Of a DNA stretch of 64,000 bases, positions 32,874-42,118 are shown piece after piece. The translations under genes and the position numbers were made by a program. Origin of the DNA: Clostridia bacterium (GTDB lineage: Bacteria; Bacillota; Clostridia; Oscillospirales; Acutalibacteraceae); NCBI GenBank assembly GCA_017513525.1, contig JAFXFC010000048.1:140934-204933 (forward strand), written 5' to 3'. Positions within the stretch are counted from its first letter, which is position 1; each line of letters begins with the position of its first letter. The notes beneath the pieces were generated by a model. It had not been told where the DNA came from. It searched no databases and saw nothing but the letters and a program-made list of their open reading frames with translations.

Positions 32874-34391
32874 ATGAATGTTGAAAAAATAGCAATAAAA
32901 TCAGCAAAACAACCGGTGTCTTTATCCGGACAGCAAAATATAGAAACTGATATAATATTACCGGATTACTACGATAACATAAGTAAAATACTGAAATGCA
33001 CAATCAAACCTTTTGTCGAAGCTGTAACTTCAACCGATGACAGAATAAGCATAGCAGGTTCTGTTACATTATCGTTGCTGTATTCAGGAGAGGACAAAAA
33101 GCTGTATCACTATGAAAATGAGATCAAATATACAAAAATATTGAATAATCAAGGCTATAAAATCGGTGACAATATTACGGCTGAGCAACATGTTTCTTCC
33201 TGTAGCTACAGAGCTGTAGGACCTAAAAGGGTCGACTTAAAAGGAGTTATTCAGATTTACGCAAAAATCTATGAGCATATAGATGCAGATATTATTACAA
33301 GCATTGAAAGCGAATATGTGCATGCCCGTTCAAGCTCTCTTAAAATTAATATGACAAACGGATTGTTTAATCGGGACTTTACGGTATCAGACGAATTCAA
33401 GCTGAATAGTGAGCATGGAAAGATCAGAACAGTAATCAGAAAAGACTGCAAAATTAGCATAAATGAGAAAAAAACAATAGTAAATAAAATCTTCATTAAA
33501 GGCACTTGCAAAATGTTTGTAATCTATATAACCGAGGAGACTAACGCGGTAAATAATTTATCATACGAAGTGCCGTTTTCCGAGGTTGTAGATGCTTACG
33601 GCGTTGAAGAAAATGATGAAATTGAGATTTATAATATTCAGACAAATGTGTCAGTTAATATTAAAAATCAGGATAGTGACACACCTATTCTTGATACATC
33701 AATCGACATTTCACTTTGCATCAGTGCGGCAAGAGAGCAAACTATCGATTATATAGATGATGTGTACTCTTCCATGAATGAAATTTCAGCAACGTTCAAT
33801 GATATTGATTTAGAAAATAATTTCATGAAAAAAACAATGAACATGGATGTAAGCTTTGAGGCAGATTCTTTTATTGATGATGACTACAGTATTTGTGACA
33901 GTTATATTGACGATATAAAATTAAGCTCTGAAATAAAAGAAAACAAGATGTATTTACTTATAAACGCAAACTATAATGCTTTGATAAAGCTTTCGGACGG
34001 AACATTCAGTCTGATAACACGAAATTTTACAGCTGAGAGAGAATTTATTTCTGCTGAAATTACTGACAGGCCGAAAAACATGAGCTATGATATGTTAAGT
34101 GTTTCAGCTTTACGGATGAATGACGGCAAAATACGGTTTATGTCAGATTATTTTATTGAAACAGCAATATGCAGCAGCTGTAAAATTAAAGCCTTGACAG
34201 CTTTGACGGAAAGTGAAAATCCACAGCGCAATTTTAATAACGGTATTATTTTGTATTATGCTCAAAAAGGTGAAGATCTCTGGAGCATTGCAAAAGAAAA
34301 CAGAACAACCGTTGAAACAATAAAAGCCTCCAATGAAATTGCAGATGACAGTCTCACGGAAAGCAGATTGTTGGTTTTTCCGAATTATTGA
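32874..34391 (+). CDS. SipL/SpoVID-like DUF3794-LysM spore morphogenesis protein
   Basis: A 505-residue protein made of repeated DUF3794 beta domains (about residues 20-160, 175-290 and 325-440) and a C-terminal LysM domain (ILYYAQKGEDLWSIAKENRTTVETIKASN, about 458-503). This is the architecture of C. difficile SipL, which binds SpoIVA through LysM and anchors the coat to the forespore. An upstream sigma-E-like promoter fits mother-cell expression. No signal peptide, as expected for a mother-cell cytoplasmic coat protein. Confidence 0.88.
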   Translation: MNVEKIAIKSAKQPVSLSGQQNIETDIILPDYYDNISKILKCTIKPFVEAVTSTDDRISIAGSVTLSLLYSGEDKKLYHYENEIKYTKILNNQGYKIGDNITAEQHVSSCSYRAVGPKRVDLKGVIQIYAKIYEHIDADIITSIESEYVHARSSSLKINMTNGLFNRDFTVSDEFKLNSEHGKIRTVIRKDCKISINEKKTIVNKIFIKGTCKMFVIYITEETNAVNNLSYEVPFSEVVDAYGVEENDEIEIYNIQTNVSVNIKNQDSDTPILDTSIDISLCISAAREQTIDYIDDVYSSMNEISATFNDIDLENNFMKKTMNMDVSFEADSFIDDDYSICDSYIDDIKLSSEIKENKMYLLINANYNALIKLSDGTFSLITRNFTAEREFISAEITDRPKNMSYDMLSVSALRMNDGKIRFMSDYFIETAICSSCKIKALTALTESENPQRNFNNGIILYYAQKGEDLWSIAKENRTTVETIKASNEIADDSLTESRLLVFPNY

Positions 34392-34455
34392 TGTTTGTCT
34401 TGATTTATAAAGAGATTTAATCTATATTATATATATCATGCAGCAGGAGGCTAAT

Positions 34456-35682
34456 ATGGACAGTTGTTTTAAAGGCAAAGGAATGGAATCATTGAGAGAG
34501 TTATATAAAATCGGTGTTGGGCCTTCAAGTTCTCACACAATGGGACCTGAAAGAGCAGCAAAAATTATCTCGTTAAAATATCCGGATGCCGATAAATATG
34601 TTGTTACACTTTACGGCTCTCTTGCAAAAACAGGTATCGGCCACAGAACAGATTATATAATCAAAAAAACTCTTAGTGAAGAAAAAACCGAAATAATTTT
34701 TGATGAAAATAAAACAGATATTCCTCATCCTAACACAATGCAGTTTAAGGTTTTTAAAGAGGGAAGTATATTTAATGAATTTACGGTCTTAAGTATCGGC
34801 GGGGGAGATATCAGATTTATGGGTGACGATATTAAACCGCCGAAGCGACCGTATGAATTATCCACATTTTCTGAAATATCAGAATATTGTAAAGCTCATG
34901 ATATGCGCCTTTGGCAGTATGTTGAAATGGTCGAAGGCTTTGAAATATGGGATTTTCTTCAGACTATATGGGATTGTATGAAAAACTCAATTAAAGAAGG
35001 CGTTACTGCAGAAGGTGAAATTTTCGGCGGACTTCACGTTCTTCGTAAAGCAAAGCAGCTTTACAACTATCGCCATATGGATGAACTCTCTGAAACTAAA
35101 GAAAACCGCCTTGTCTGCTCATATGCTTTTGCAGTAAGTGAACAAAATGCTTCATGTAACGGAAAAATCGTAACAGCTCCCACCTGCGGAGCCAGCGGTG
35201 TTTTGCCTGCAGTATTAAAATATACTCAGGATAAGAGAAAGTTATCTGATTCTGACATTTTAAGAGCTCTTGCTACAGGCGGACTTATCGGAAATATTAT
35301 AAAAACAAATGCTTCCATAAGCGGAGCAGAAGCGGGGTGTCAGGCTGAAATCGGAAGTGCCTGTTCAATGGCGGCTGCAGCACTTGGGGAGCTATATGAA
35401 ATGGATATTGATCAGATTGAATATGCAGCCGAAGTCGCAATGGAGCATCACTTGGGTCTTACATGTGATCCCGTAAAAGGTCTTGTTCAGATACCTTGTA
35501 TTGAAAGAAATGCTGTTGCGGCAATGAGAGCCATTAATGCAGTAAATCTCGCAAACTTTCTTGCAGGCTCCAGAAAAATTTCATTTGACCTTGTTGTTAA
35601 AACCATGTATGAAACCGGAAAAGATCTACATAACAGATACAGAGAAACAAGCGAAGGCGGTCTTGCCAAACTTTATAATTAA
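34456..35682 (+). CDS. L-serine dehydratase, iron-sulfur type, single chain
   Basis: A 408-residue enzyme converting L-serine to pyruvate and ammonia. The N-terminal beta domain carries LYKIGVGPSSSHTMGPERAA. The alpha domain has APTCGASGVLPA, CQAEIGSACSMAAAALGELY and LTCDPVKGLVQIPCIERN, which contain the cysteines that bind the [4Fe-4S] cluster. Domain order beta-alpha in one chain is the fused form; many Clostridia split it into sdaAB and sdaAA. The ATG at 34456 is six bases after AGGAGG. A perfect terminator follows. Confidence 0.93.
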   Translation: MDSCFKGKGMESLRELYKIGVGPSSSHTMGPERAAKIISLKYPDADKYVVTLYGSLAKTGIGHRTDYIIKKTLSEEKTEIIFDENKTDIPHPNTMQFKVFKEGSIFNEFTVLSIGGGDIRFMGDDIKPPKRPYELSTFSEISEYCKAHDMRLWQYVEMVEGFEIWDFLQTIWDCMKNSIKEGVTAEGEIFGGLHVLRKAKQLYNYRHMDELSETKENRLVCSYAFAVSEQNASCNGKIVTAPTCGASGVLPAVLKYTQDKRKLSDSDILRALATGGLIGNIIKTNASISGAEAGCQAEIGSACSMAAAALGELYEMDIDQIEYAAEVAMEHHLGLTCDPVKGLVQIPCIERNAVAAMRAINAVNLANFLAGSRKISFDLVVKTMYETGKDLHNRYRETSEGGLAKLYN

Positions 35683-35686
35683 ATCG

Positions 35687-35722
35687 TTACGGAGTCTGAG
35701 TTTAAGACTCCGTAAATTTTTT
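35687..35722 (+). terminator. Terminator after serine dehydratase
   Basis: TTACGGAGTC (35687-35696) pairs with GACTCCGTAA (35706-35715), followed by ATTTTTTTT. Confidence 0.85.
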
Positions 35723-35796
35723 TATATAAATGTATTGTAATTATTTTTTTTAGTGGTAAAATTAAATGATATAGAAAAAATAAAGGAATGATAATT

Positions 35797-36984
35797 ATGA
35801 CAAAAATAGATATTTACTCCGGATTTCTCGGAGCAGGAAAAACAACACTCATTAAAAAGCTCATTTCCGAGTGTTATAAGGGTGAAAAACTTGTCCTTAT
35901 TGAAAATGAATTCGGTGAAATAGGCATTGACGGCGGATTTTTACAGGATGCCGGAATTGAAATCACAGAAATGAATTCAGGCTGCATATGCTGTAGCCTT
36001 GTGGGTGATTTCAGAACAGCTCTTACTAAGGTTATTGATGAATATACACCTGACCGCATTTTAATAGAGCCGTCCGGTGTCGGAAAGCTTTCTGATGTTA
36101 TAAGAGCTGTTGAGAGTATTGCAAGTGAAAGTGTTTTGTTAAATGCTTTTACTACTGTAGTTGATGCAGGAAAATGCAAAATGTATATGAAAAATTTCGG
36201 TGAATTCTTCAATGATCAGATTGAGCATGCGGGAACAATTGTTATGAGCCATGCTGACAGCGTAAAGCCCGAAAAGCTGTCTGTTGCAGTAGAACTCGTA
36301 AAAGAAAAAAATCCCGATGCTGTAATAGTTACTACACCTATTTCTCTCTTATCTCCCGAAGCTCTTGTTTCTGCAATAGAGAGAAAAGATACACTCAATG
36401 AAGTTCTGAAATCGCTTCATCATGACGAAGAGCATCATCACCATCATCACGACCATGATGAATGTGATTGCGATTGTCACGAGCACGAACATGAGCATCA
36501 TCACGAACATCAACACGAACATGATGAAGACTGCGATTGCGGATGTCATGATCATGAGCATCATGAACACCACCATCATCACGAGCATGATGAAGATTGC
36601 GACTGCGGCTGTCACGACCATGAGCATCATGAGCACCACCATCACCACGAGCATGACGAAAACTGCACTTGCGGATGCCATGATCATGAGCATCACCATC
36701 ATCATGCTGATGAAGTCTTTGTCAGCTGGGGCAGAGAAACAACCAAGAAATTTACAGTTGAAGAGATTAATGAAATTCTTGATTCTTTCTGTGATGAGGA
36801 AGCCTTTGGTATCGTTTTAAGAGCAAAAGGTATTGTAGACGGAGCTGACGGAAATTGGATACATTTTGACTATACACCCGGAGAATCTGATGTAAGACTT
36901 GGTTCAGCCGGTATTATAGGACGAATTTGTGTAATAGGCTCTAAAATCAATGAGAAGGCAATTGAAAAAGCATTCGGAATCTGA
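35797..36984 (+). CDS. CobW/COG0523-family GTP-binding metal chaperone, His-rich
   Basis: A 395-residue G3E GTPase. Walker A is GFLGAGKTT (residues about 8-16), followed by ENEFGEIGIDGG, the family metal motif CICC in NSGCICCSLVGD, and EPSGVGKL. Residues about 208-306 are an insertion of His, Asp, Glu and Cys with three near-identical 22-residue repeats, a probable Zn2+/Ni2+/Co2+ store. The C-terminal CobW domain follows (VFVSWGRETTKKF ... WIHFDYTPGE). It probably delivers metal to a target enzyme. A second G3E protein follows 13 bases later. A TTGTAA/TAAAAT promoter near 35735-35765 is possible. Confidence 0.92.
   Translation: MTKIDIYSGFLGAGKTTLIKKLISECYKGEKLVLIENEFGEIGIDGGFLQDAGIEITEMNSGCICCSLVGDFRTALTKVIDEYTPDRILIEPSGVGKLSDVIRAVESIASESVLLNAFTTVVDAGKCKMYMKNFGEFFNDQIEHAGTIVMSHADSVKPEKLSVAVELVKEKNPDAVIVTTPISLLSPEALVSAIERKDTLNEVLKSLHHDEEHHHHHHDHDECDCDCHEHEHEHHHEHQHEHDEDCDCGCHDHEHHEHHHHHEHDEDCDCGCHDHEHHEHHHHHEHDENCTCGCHDHEHHHHHADEVFVSWGRETTKKFTVEEINEILDSFCDEEAFGIVLRAKGIVDGADGNWIHFDYTPGESDVRLGSAGIIGRICVIGSKINEKAIEKAFGI
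36517..36714 (+). repeat. Three in-frame 66-bp repeats encoding a His/Cys metal-binding array
   Basis: Units start at 36517, 36583 and 36649. Each encodes EHDEDCDCGCHDHEHHEHHH or a close variant. Units differ mainly at third codon positions, and a degenerate half-unit precedes them from about 36445. Confidence 0.85.
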
Positions 36985-36997
36985 GAGGTGACTTAAT

Positions 36998-37939
36998 ATG
37001 GCAGTACCCGTTTATTTATTCAGCGGTTTTTTAGAATCGGGGAAAACAACATTTATTCAGGATACACTTGAAGACAAGAGATTCAATGCAGGTGAGAGAA
37101 CTCTTTTGCTCGTTTGCGAAGAGGGTGAAGAAGAATATTCTCCCGAGAAATTCAGCGGCAAAAATGTTAAAATTTGCATAATTGATTCTAAAGAGGAACT
37201 CAATGAGAACAATCTCGCTGAAATGGTAAAGTCATTCAAGGCAGAAAGAGTTCTTGTCGAATATAACGGAATGTGGTCTATTCAGGATTTCTACGATAAT
37301 ATGCCTGAAGACTGGGTTCCGTATCAGAACATGCTGTTCTTTGATACCAACACATTTTTAAGCTATAATTCAAATATGAGAAGTCTTGTCGTTGATAAAC
37401 TTTCAGACTGTGATGTTGCGGTTTTTAACAGAATTGAAAAAGATTTTGATACAATGCAGCTTCACAAAATTGTGAGAGGCACCTCAAGAAGAACACAGAT
37501 ATTATATGAATATGCCGACGGTACACTTATTCCCGATGAAATTGAAGATCCCTTGCCTTTCGATATTGAAGCCCCTGTAGTGACAATTGAGGACAGAGAT
37601 TTTGCTTTATTTTATCGTGATTTAACCGAGGATATGAAAAAATATAAGGGAAAAACCGTTAAATTCAAGGCTGTTGCGGCAACAGACCCAAAATTTCCCG
37701 ATAAGACCTGTGCTTTGGGCAGACATATCATGACCTGCTGTGCCGATGACATTCAGTATTGCGGACTTGTTTCCAAAATTAAGGATGCGGGGCTTGTAGA
37801 AAATGCAGGTTGGTATATAGTTACTGCTGAAATTGATATAAGATTTTCAAGATTGTATGGCAAAAAGGGTCCTGTTTTCAATGTTAAGGAACTAATTAGT
37901 GCTGAGCCTCCGGAAGATCAGATAGCAACATTTTATTAA
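36998..37939 (+). CDS. CobW-like GTPase fused to a YcgQ/DUF1980-like domain
   Basis: A 313-residue protein. The first about 180 residues are a G3E GTPase: Walker A GFLESGKTT, RVLVEYNGMW in place of the usual ExxG, and FNRIEKD at the NKxD position. The CxCC metal motif is missing. The last about 115 residues (KGKTVKFKAVAATDP ... CALGRHIMTCCADDIQYCGL ... GWYIVTAEIDI) resemble the C-terminal domain of YcgQ/TIGR03943 permease partners, with a Cys-Cys pair. Its position directly behind the His-rich CobW protein suggests a joint role in metal handling. Confidence 0.75.
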   Translation: MAVPVYLFSGFLESGKTTFIQDTLEDKRFNAGERTLLLVCEEGEEEYSPEKFSGKNVKICIIDSKEELNENNLAEMVKSFKAERVLVEYNGMWSIQDFYDNMPEDWVPYQNMLFFDTNTFLSYNSNMRSLVVDKLSDCDVAVFNRIEKDFDTMQLHKIVRGTSRRTQILYEYADGTLIPDEIEDPLPFDIEAPVVTIEDRDFALFYRDLTEDMKKYKGKTVKFKAVAATDPKFPDKTCALGRHIMTCCADDIQYCGLVSKIKDAGLVENAGWYIVTAEIDIRFSRLYGKKGPVFNVKELISAEPPEDQIATFY

Positions 37940-37952
37940 AAGGAGAATTAAT

Positions 37953-39674
37953 ATGAATATACCGAGAAGTGAACATCCCAAACCTCAGTTCCAAAGAAGC
38001 AATTGGATGAATCTTAACGGCGAATGGGATTTTTGTTTTGATAACGGAAGAAGCGGTATTGCCCGCAAATTCTATGAAAATTCTGACGCTTTTGACAAAA
38101 AAATTACTGTTCCTTTCTGTGTAGAATCTTCTCTTTCAGGAATTGGACATAAGGATTTTATGTATGGCGTATGGTATCGCCGCACTTTTGATATTTCCGA
38201 AGATAAAACAGCCTTAAGAACCGTTTTGCACATAGGTGCAGCAGATTTTAAGACTTATGTTTATGTTAACGGCAAAATAGCAGGCGAACACACAGGCGGT
38301 TATGTTTCTTTCAGTTTTGATATTTCTGATTTTATCGAGAAAGGAGAAAATACCGTCGTAATATATTGTGAGGATGATACGAGAAATCCTCTTATCCCGA
38401 GAGGTAAGCAGAGCGAGGAATATTATTCTCATGGCTGCGATTATACCAGAACTACAGGTATCTGGCAGACAGTCTGGCTCGAATTTACCGAAAAACAATA
38501 CATTAAACATTGTAAATATTATCCTGATTACAGAAAATCCACATTAACTATAGTAGGAGATGTATCGGGAAGCGGCGATTTATCCGTTAAAGCATTATAC
38601 GATGGCAGGGAAGTGGGTTTCTGTGAAATTGCTGATTGCTCCGGAAATTTCTGTCTTACAATTAATCTAAGTGAAACACATCTCTGGGATGTCGGAAGCG
38701 GCAGACTGTATGATCTCGAGTTAAAATTCGGAAATGATACAGTTAAGAGTTATTTCGGACTCAGAAATATCTGGTTTGACGGCTATAAGTTCATGCTCAA
38801 TGGGAAATCCGTTTTCCAAAGACTTATACTTGACCAAGGCTTTTATCCCGACGGAATATATACCGCTCCTTCAGACGAAGCACTTCTCAATGATATTAAA
38901 ATGTCTCAGGCTTGCGGATTTAACGGTGCAAGACTTCATGAAAAAGTTTTTGAAGAAAGATTTTTATATCACTGTGACAAAGAAGGTTATCTTGTCTGGG
39001 GTGAATATGCAAACTGGGGACTCGATCACACAAGAGCTGATGCTATATATACATTTTTGCCCGAATGGTTCAGTGAAATCGACCGTGACTTTAATCATCC
39101 CGCTATTATCGGTTGGTGTCCTTTCAATGAAACATGGGATATAAACGGACTTAAGCAATACGATGAGCTTTTGAGAATGGTTTACACAGCTACAAAGTCT
39201 GCGGATAAGACCCGTCCTTGTATTGACACCAGCGGTAATTTCCATGTGGAAACAGATATTTTTGATTTACATGATTATGAGCAGAATGTTGATGAATTCA
39301 AGAAGAATAATGATGTAATTATTGAAACGGGAATTCCTAATGACAGATTTTCTGACAGACAGGAATATAAAAATGGTCTTCCCGTGTTTATAAGCGAATA
39401 CGGCGGAATTAAATGGAGTCCTGTATCAGGAAATTCTCGTGAAGTATCCTGGGGATACGGAGACGCCCCGAAGACAGAAGAAGAGTTCAAAGCAAGATAT
39501 AAAGGTCTTACGGATGCTCTGCTTGATAATCCCTGCTTCTTCGGTTTCTGTTATACACAGCTTACTGACGTTGAACAGGAACAAAACGGAGTCTATACAT
39601 ATGACAGGAAGGAAAAATTCCCGTCAGAATTCTTTTATAAAGTAAATTCCAGAAAAGCTGCTATAGAAGAATAA
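37953..39674 (+). CDS. Glycoside hydrolase family 2 enzyme
   Basis: A cytoplasmic 573-residue GH2 protein. The N-terminal jelly-roll begins RSEHPKPQFQRSNWMNLNGEWDF, an Ig-like domain follows, and the TIM barrel contains the acid/base Glu in GWCPFNETWD (near 393) and the nucleophile Glu in FISEYGGIKW (near 480). It may be a beta-galactosidase, beta-glucuronidase or related enzyme; its short form lacks C-terminal domains of LacZ. It starts 13 bases after the CobW fusion gene with AAAGGAG upstream, so it seems co-transcribed with metal-chaperone genes. Confidence 0.9.
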   Translation: MNIPRSEHPKPQFQRSNWMNLNGEWDFCFDNGRSGIARKFYENSDAFDKKITVPFCVESSLSGIGHKDFMYGVWYRRTFDISEDKTALRTVLHIGAADFKTYVYVNGKIAGEHTGGYVSFSFDISDFIEKGENTVVIYCEDDTRNPLIPRGKQSEEYYSHGCDYTRTTGIWQTVWLEFTEKQYIKHCKYYPDYRKSTLTIVGDVSGSGDLSVKALYDGREVGFCEIADCSGNFCLTINLSETHLWDVGSGRLYDLELKFGNDTVKSYFGLRNIWFDGYKFMLNGKSVFQRLILDQGFYPDGIYTAPSDEALLNDIKMSQACGFNGARLHEKVFEERFLYHCDKEGYLVWGEYANWGLDHTRADAIYTFLPEWFSEIDRDFNHPAIIGWCPFNETWDINGLKQYDELLRMVYTATKSADKTRPCIDTSGNFHVETDIFDLHDYEQNVDEFKKNNDVIIETGIPNDRFSDRQEYKNGLPVFISEYGGIKWSPVSGNSREVSWGYGDAPKTEEEFKARYKGLTDALLDNPCFFGFCYTQLTDVEQEQNGVYTYDRKEKFPSEFFYKVNSRKAAIEE

Positions 39675-39716
39675 TGTTTAAGAGTCTTTAAAGGTTTTTA
39701 ACTATACTTGAACTTG

Positions 39717-39739
39717 TAAATGGAGAAGTTTTCCATTTA
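39717..39739. other. Hairpin without T tract downstream of GH2
   Basis: TAAATGGA (39717-39724) pairs with TCCATTTA (39732-39739). No run of T follows, so termination is uncertain. Confidence 0.4.
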
Positions 39740-39784
39740 TAACCCCCTTTCTCTTAATCATATTGTAAGTAATTTACAGACAGG

Positions 39785-39816
39785 AGCTTCGGAATATTTT
39801 TCGAAGCTTTTGTCTT
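39785..39816 (+). terminator. Terminator-like hairpin before htpG
   Basis: AGCTTCG (39785-39791) pairs with CGAAGCT (39802-39808), followed by TTTGTCTTTT. It lies 28 bases before htpG, so it could end the GH2 transcript or sit in an htpG leader. Confidence 0.55.
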
Positions 39817-39843
39817 TTAATTTTATCAGAAGGTGAATTTTTT

Positions 39844-41715
39844 ATGAGACAAAAACAATTTAAGGCAGAATCAAAAAAACTGCTGGATTTAATGATCAAT
39901 TCAATTTATACACATAAAGAGATATTTTTAAGAGAGCTTATTTCAAATGCCAGTGATGCTATTGATAAGCTTTATTTTAAGTCATTAACAGATGACAGTG
40001 TAGCTCTTAATAAGGATGATTTTTATATAAGAATTACTGCAGATAAAGAAAACAGAATACTTACTATATCCGATAACGGTATCGGTATGACTTCAGAAGA
40101 GCTTGAAAACAATCTCGGCGTTATAGCAAAGAGCGGTTCACAAAAATTCAAAGCTGAAAATTCTGACGAAAATATTGATATAATCGGTCAATTCGGTGTC
40201 GGTTTTTATTCTTCCTTTATGGTAAGTAAAAATGTGAAGGTGATAACAAAGGCTCATGGTTCTGAGGAAGCATTTTGTTGGGAATCTTCAGGTGTTGAAG
40301 GATATACTGTCACTCCCTGTGAAAAAGAAACTGTCGGAACAGACATAATTCTTGCCATTAATGATAATTCTGAAGATATTAGTTTTGATGAATTTCTTGA
40401 TCAATACCGCCTTTCATCACTTGTTAAGAAATACTCAAATTACATCAGATATCCCATAAAAATGGAATTTGAAACAACTGTTCCTTCTGAAGAAAATTCT
40501 GATGAATATAACTCTGTCACAGAAGACAGAGTTCTAAATTCCATGCTTCCTCTTTGGAAAAAAGCAAAATCAGAAATTACGGAAGAAGAATACAGCACTT
40601 TCTATAAAGAAGTATTTTATGATTTCGAGGAGCCTCTGAGAGTTATTCATTCAAAAACCGAAGGTAATGCAACTTATAATGCACTTTTATTTGTTCCTTC
40701 TCATGCTCCGTTTGATTATTATTCAAAGAATTTTGAAAAGGGTTTGCAATTATTCTCAAAAGGTGTTCTTATTACTGATAAATGCAGTGAATTGCTTCCC
40801 GATTATTTCAATTTCGTAAAAGGTCTTGTTGACAGCGAGGATATTTCTCTTAATATTTCCCGTGAAATGCTGCAGCACGATCATCAGCTGAAGCTGATTG
40901 CAAAAACGATTGAAAAGAAGATAAAATCCGAGCTTATTAAAATGCTCAATACTGACAGGGAAAAATACGAAAAATTCTTTGATGCCTTCGGCACTTCACT
41001 GAAATTCGGCGTATACAGTGATTACGGTATTCATAAAGATGAACTTAAGGATCTGCTTATTTTTAAAAGTTCAAATGATAAGAAATATGTAACGCTCAAT
41101 GAATATGTTGAGCGGATGAAGAGCGAGCAAGCAAGCATTTATTATGCGGCCGGCGAGACTATTGAAAGAATAGAAATGCTTCCTCAGGTTGAAAAGGTCA
41201 AGGATAAAGGCTTTGAAATTTTATATCTTACAGATTATGTAGATGAATTTGCGCTTAAAACATTAATGATGTTTAATGAAAAGCCTTTCATAAACATCTG
41301 CGCTGATGAAGCCGATTTTGATACAGAAGAAGAAAAGAATGCTCTGAATTCCGATAATGAAGCAAATAAAGAAATGTTTGATTTAATGAAAGAAGTTTTA
41401 CCTGGTGTTACTTCTGTCCGTTTTACAAACAAACTCAAGAATTATCCTGCATGTCTTACAAATGAAGGCGAAATTTCTGCAGAAATGGAAAAGATATTAA
41501 GATCAATGCCCGGAAATGCACCTGTTAATGCAGAATATGTTCTTGAAATTAATATTCAGCACAAAATAGCTGAAAAATTAAAGGCTCTCTTTATCGAAGA
41601 TACAAGCAAACTTCAAAGTTATGCAAAACTTCTGTATAATCAGGCAAGATTAATAGGCGGACTTAATATAGAAGATCCTGCAGAATTTTCAAATCTCATA
41701 TGTGAATTAATGTAA
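39844..41715 (+). CDS. htpG: Molecular chaperone HtpG (Hsp90)
   Basis: A 623-residue dimeric ATP-dependent chaperone. The GHKL ATPase domain has FLRELISNASDAIDKL, ILTISDNGIGMT and GQFGVGFYSSFMV. The middle domain carries the catalytic-loop region LNISREMLQ, and the C-terminal dimerisation domain is complete. Upstream sequence shows no CIRCE operator, so control by HrcA is unlikely. AAGGTGAA precedes the ATG. Confidence 0.97.
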   Translation: MRQKQFKAESKKLLDLMINSIYTHKEIFLRELISNASDAIDKLYFKSLTDDSVALNKDDFYIRITADKENRILTISDNGIGMTSEELENNLGVIAKSGSQKFKAENSDENIDIIGQFGVGFYSSFMVSKNVKVITKAHGSEEAFCWESSGVEGYTVTPCEKETVGTDIILAINDNSEDISFDEFLDQYRLSSLVKKYSNYIRYPIKMEFETTVPSEENSDEYNSVTEDRVLNSMLPLWKKAKSEITEEEYSTFYKEVFYDFEEPLRVIHSKTEGNATYNALLFVPSHAPFDYYSKNFEKGLQLFSKGVLITDKCSELLPDYFNFVKGLVDSEDISLNISREMLQHDHQLKLIAKTIEKKIKSELIKMLNTDREKYEKFFDAFGTSLKFGVYSDYGIHKDELKDLLIFKSSNDKKYVTLNEYVERMKSEQASIYYAAGETIERIEMLPQVEKVKDKGFEILYLTDYVDEFALKTLMMFNEKPFINICADEADFDTEEEKNALNSDNEANKEMFDLMKEVLPGVTSVRFTNKLKNYPACLTNEGEISAEMEKILRSMPGNAPVNAEYVLEINIQHKIAEKLKALFIEDTSKLQSYAKLLYNQARLIGGLNIEDPAEFSNLICELM

Positions 41716-41802
41716 AAATTTAAGGACTGCAAGCATTAAACTGTTTGCAGTCCGTCTATTATCATAGTCAGAAAATTTATTGCAATTTAAGTTAAAAAAT
41801 GC

Positions 41803-41831
41803 TTGACATTTTGATAAATTGCTTATATAAT
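41803..41831 (+). promoter_or_regulatory. Promoter of the tRNA-Met/tRNA-Trp unit
   Basis: TTGACA (41803-41808), 17 bases, TATAAT (41826-41831). Both hexamers are perfect, 20 bases before the first tRNA. Confidence 0.9.
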
Positions 41832-41850
41832 AATCAAGCAGTTTGACAAC

Positions 41851-41927
41851 GGGCCATTAGCTCAGTTGGTTAGAGCAACCGGCTCATAACCGGTTGGTCC
41901 GGGGTTCGAGTCCCTGATGGCCCACCA
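41851..41927 (+). tRNA. tRNA with CAT anticodon, tRNA-Met
   Basis: A 77-base cloverleaf: acceptor GGGCCAT/ATGGCCC, D-arm AGCTCAGTTGGTTAGAGC, anticodon loop CTCATAA, T-arm GGGGTTCGAGTCCC, and an encoded CCA. The acceptor starts with paired G-C, and the anticodon stem lacks the three G-C pairs of initiators, so it is an elongator Met or possibly a lysidine-modified Ile tRNA. Confidence 0.93.
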
Positions 41928-41948
41928 TTTTCAAACTGCATTAATTAT

Positions 41949-42024
41949 AGGGGTATAGCTCAGTTGGTAGAGCAGCGGTCTCCAAAACCGCGTGCCGAGG
42001 GTTCGAGCCCTTCTGCCCCTGCCA
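41949..42024 (+). tRNA. tRNA-Trp (anticodon CCA)
   Basis: A 76-base cloverleaf: acceptor AGGGGTA/TGCCCCT, anticodon loop CTCCAAA with CCA, T-arm AGGGTTCGAGCCCT, discriminator G and encoded CCA. The G discriminator is the Trp identity element. Confidence 0.95.
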
Positions 42025-42026
42025 AA

Positions 42027-42056
42027 AATCCTCGTACAACAGTACGGGGATTTTTT
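42027..42056 (+). terminator. Terminator of the tRNA unit
   Basis: AATCCTCGTAC (42027-42037) pairs with GTACGGGGATT (42042-42052), followed by T6. Confidence 0.85.
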
Positions 42057-42118
42057 ACTTATAAAATATCATATAATAGAACAATATTCATTTTTAGCGA
42101 AAACAGGAGGAAAAGAAT

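Noticed and set aside
36349..36705. Antisense frame encoding Met/Val/Ile-rich protein
   Set aside because: It is simply the complement of His/Asp/Glu codon repeats in the CobW gene; no ribosome site and no recognisable family.
36517..36714. Possible CRISPR-like or satellite repeat
   Set aside because: The repeats have no spacers, are in frame and encode a metal-binding segment.
39675..39843. CIRCE operator or heat-shock promoter for htpG
   Set aside because: No TTAGCACTC-N9-GAGTGCTAA or close variant was found.
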